Source of the DNA: Pyrenula massariospora
Taxonomy: Eukaryota; Ascomycota; Eurotiomycetes; Pyrenulales; Pyrenulaceae
Length of the DNA stretch: 64,000 nucleotides
Direction of reading: 5' to 3'
Assembly (NCBI GenBank): GCA_021030905.1
Contig: JAGFMI010000002.1
Location: 2,108,001-2,172,000, forward strand
Positions 63,212 through 64,000 of this stretch are shown piece after piece. The position numbers were made by a program, and so were the translations under genes. The notes under the pieces were generated by a model that was not told the origin of the DNA, did not search any database, and worked only from the letters and a program-made list of their open reading frames with translations. Numbering within the stretch: the first letter of the stretch is position 1; the number at the start of each line of letters is the position of its first letter.

Positions 63212-64000
63212 AATGAAAGGTGTTACAAGCGACCAAAAGGGTAGAGGAAGAAATTATCAGAGGCGACAGAGACTGTCCCAGATGGCGCAGATGGACGAAG
63301 CTATTTCAGTGAATTCGGGTATTTAGAAAAGGTGATCGCTCATGAGTTATCACCGTTTATTTAAACGGTTCCACAGCTTAGACAGCGCTTCATGTACCAG
63401 ACAGCTCAAAACATTAGAAATCATCTAGGTTGTTAGGAGAGTGTATAATAAAGAGGTCTTCTTATATTTTAGGCAAGGCTCTTGTCATCTGATCAGGCAT
63501 CAAGGCAGCAGCTTCCCGTACTTATGATGAACTCTTCGGGTACGTGCATGATTTTTTTGAGATAATATTTTTTCAAGACTTCGCGGCTTTGTAGGCTCAA
63601 CAAAATCAACATAGATCATCAAAGAACTCGAAAGGCAATGAAGATGTCATTTACAAGCTACAATCAGGGTCAACATTCTCCTCTCTCTTCTACTTCTGTA
63701 TTTAACTCCCACCAATGCGAAGGAGACCCAGCCGACAAGTCGGATGTAGAGAACGAACAGAGCTGAAGCGTAAAGTGCGAAGCATTAATGCGAATAGAGT
63801 CCACGGAAGGTCTGCTGGCAATCACAGTGCAAATTAATCTATTCTGCGCCGCACGTAGGCATGATACAATTTCATGCCTCGCTCTTGGGATGCATACAAA
63901 AGATATTGCCACATGATGCCATTGTGTCATTACACTCCTTGCAGAATCAATCTGCTCTGTGGCCTTCCCCGTGGATATTCTGTAGGCGAAGTCGGCACTC
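63212..64000. other. Right-edge intergenic region
   Basis: 789 bp upstream of the E2 gene to the window end. The frame at 63670-63930 lacks motifs. AT-rich around 63400-63600. Nothing else recognised. Confidence 0.35.

Noticed and set aside
1-64000. CRISPR arrays, bacterial operons, rRNA or tRNA genes, LTR or viral elements
   Set aside because: None seen: no regularly spaced repeats, no RNA-gene signatures, no reverse transcriptase, integrase or capsid-like frames.

Overview
The window is nuclear DNA of a filamentous ascomycete (Pezizomycotina). Almost every gene carries short spliceosomal introns (about 44-100 nt, GT...AG with a CTAAC/CTNAC-like branch site). The gene content is typically fungal: HET-domain genes, an NB-ARC/TPR NLR, a DUF7580 gene, GH28 polygalacturonase, a Zn-cluster-less transcription-factor-like gene, and AsaB/CmcJ-type and GMC oxidoreductases. 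A leotiomycete is my best guess, but that is inference only. Exon coordinates below were worked out by hand from splice sites, reading-frame phase and remembered family motifs; no search was run.

Layout. 0-8 kb: end of an unknown gene, a small secreted protein, an intact endopolygalacturonase and a pepsin-like protease whose catalytic residues are lost. 8-24 kb: a self/non-self recognition neighbourhood with a CCCH finger + CbxX-type AAA+ repeat gene that splices in frame into a HET-domain gene, a HET fragment, a shortened Kin17-like gene, a DUF7907-like gene, an F-box/2EXR gene and a second complete HET gene. 24-39 kb: an SDR, a transcription-factor-like gene, then housekeeping genes on the + strand: PER1 (GPI lipid remodelling), phosphoacetylglucosamine mutase (UDP-GlcNAc synthesis), pyruvate decarboxylase and a UBE2O-type giant E2. 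39-42 kb: sparse, with one secreted protein gene. 42-52 kb: an NLR (C2H2-NB-ARC-TPR) and a DUF7580 gene head to head, followed by an AsaB/CmcJ-like gene. All three keep complete exon structures but carry in-frame stop codons, six in total, all at CpA/TpG positions as repeat-induced point mutation (RIP) would leave. 53-64 kb: housekeeping again, with CCT3, PRKRIP1/DUF1168, a GMC oxidoreductase, RRP3 and SSF1 head to head over a 301-bp promoter, and a UBE2L3-like E2.

The most interesting item is the 5.4-kb gene at 8680-14060. A 53-nt intron with a GTATGT donor joins the AAA+ and HET reading frames exactly, giving a predicted 1638-residue zinc finger / AAA+ / HET protein that looks like an NLR analogue using CbxX ATPase modules. 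The second is the 42.7-52 kb island of recognition genes bearing RIP-type stops, several of them UAG at conserved Trp positions.
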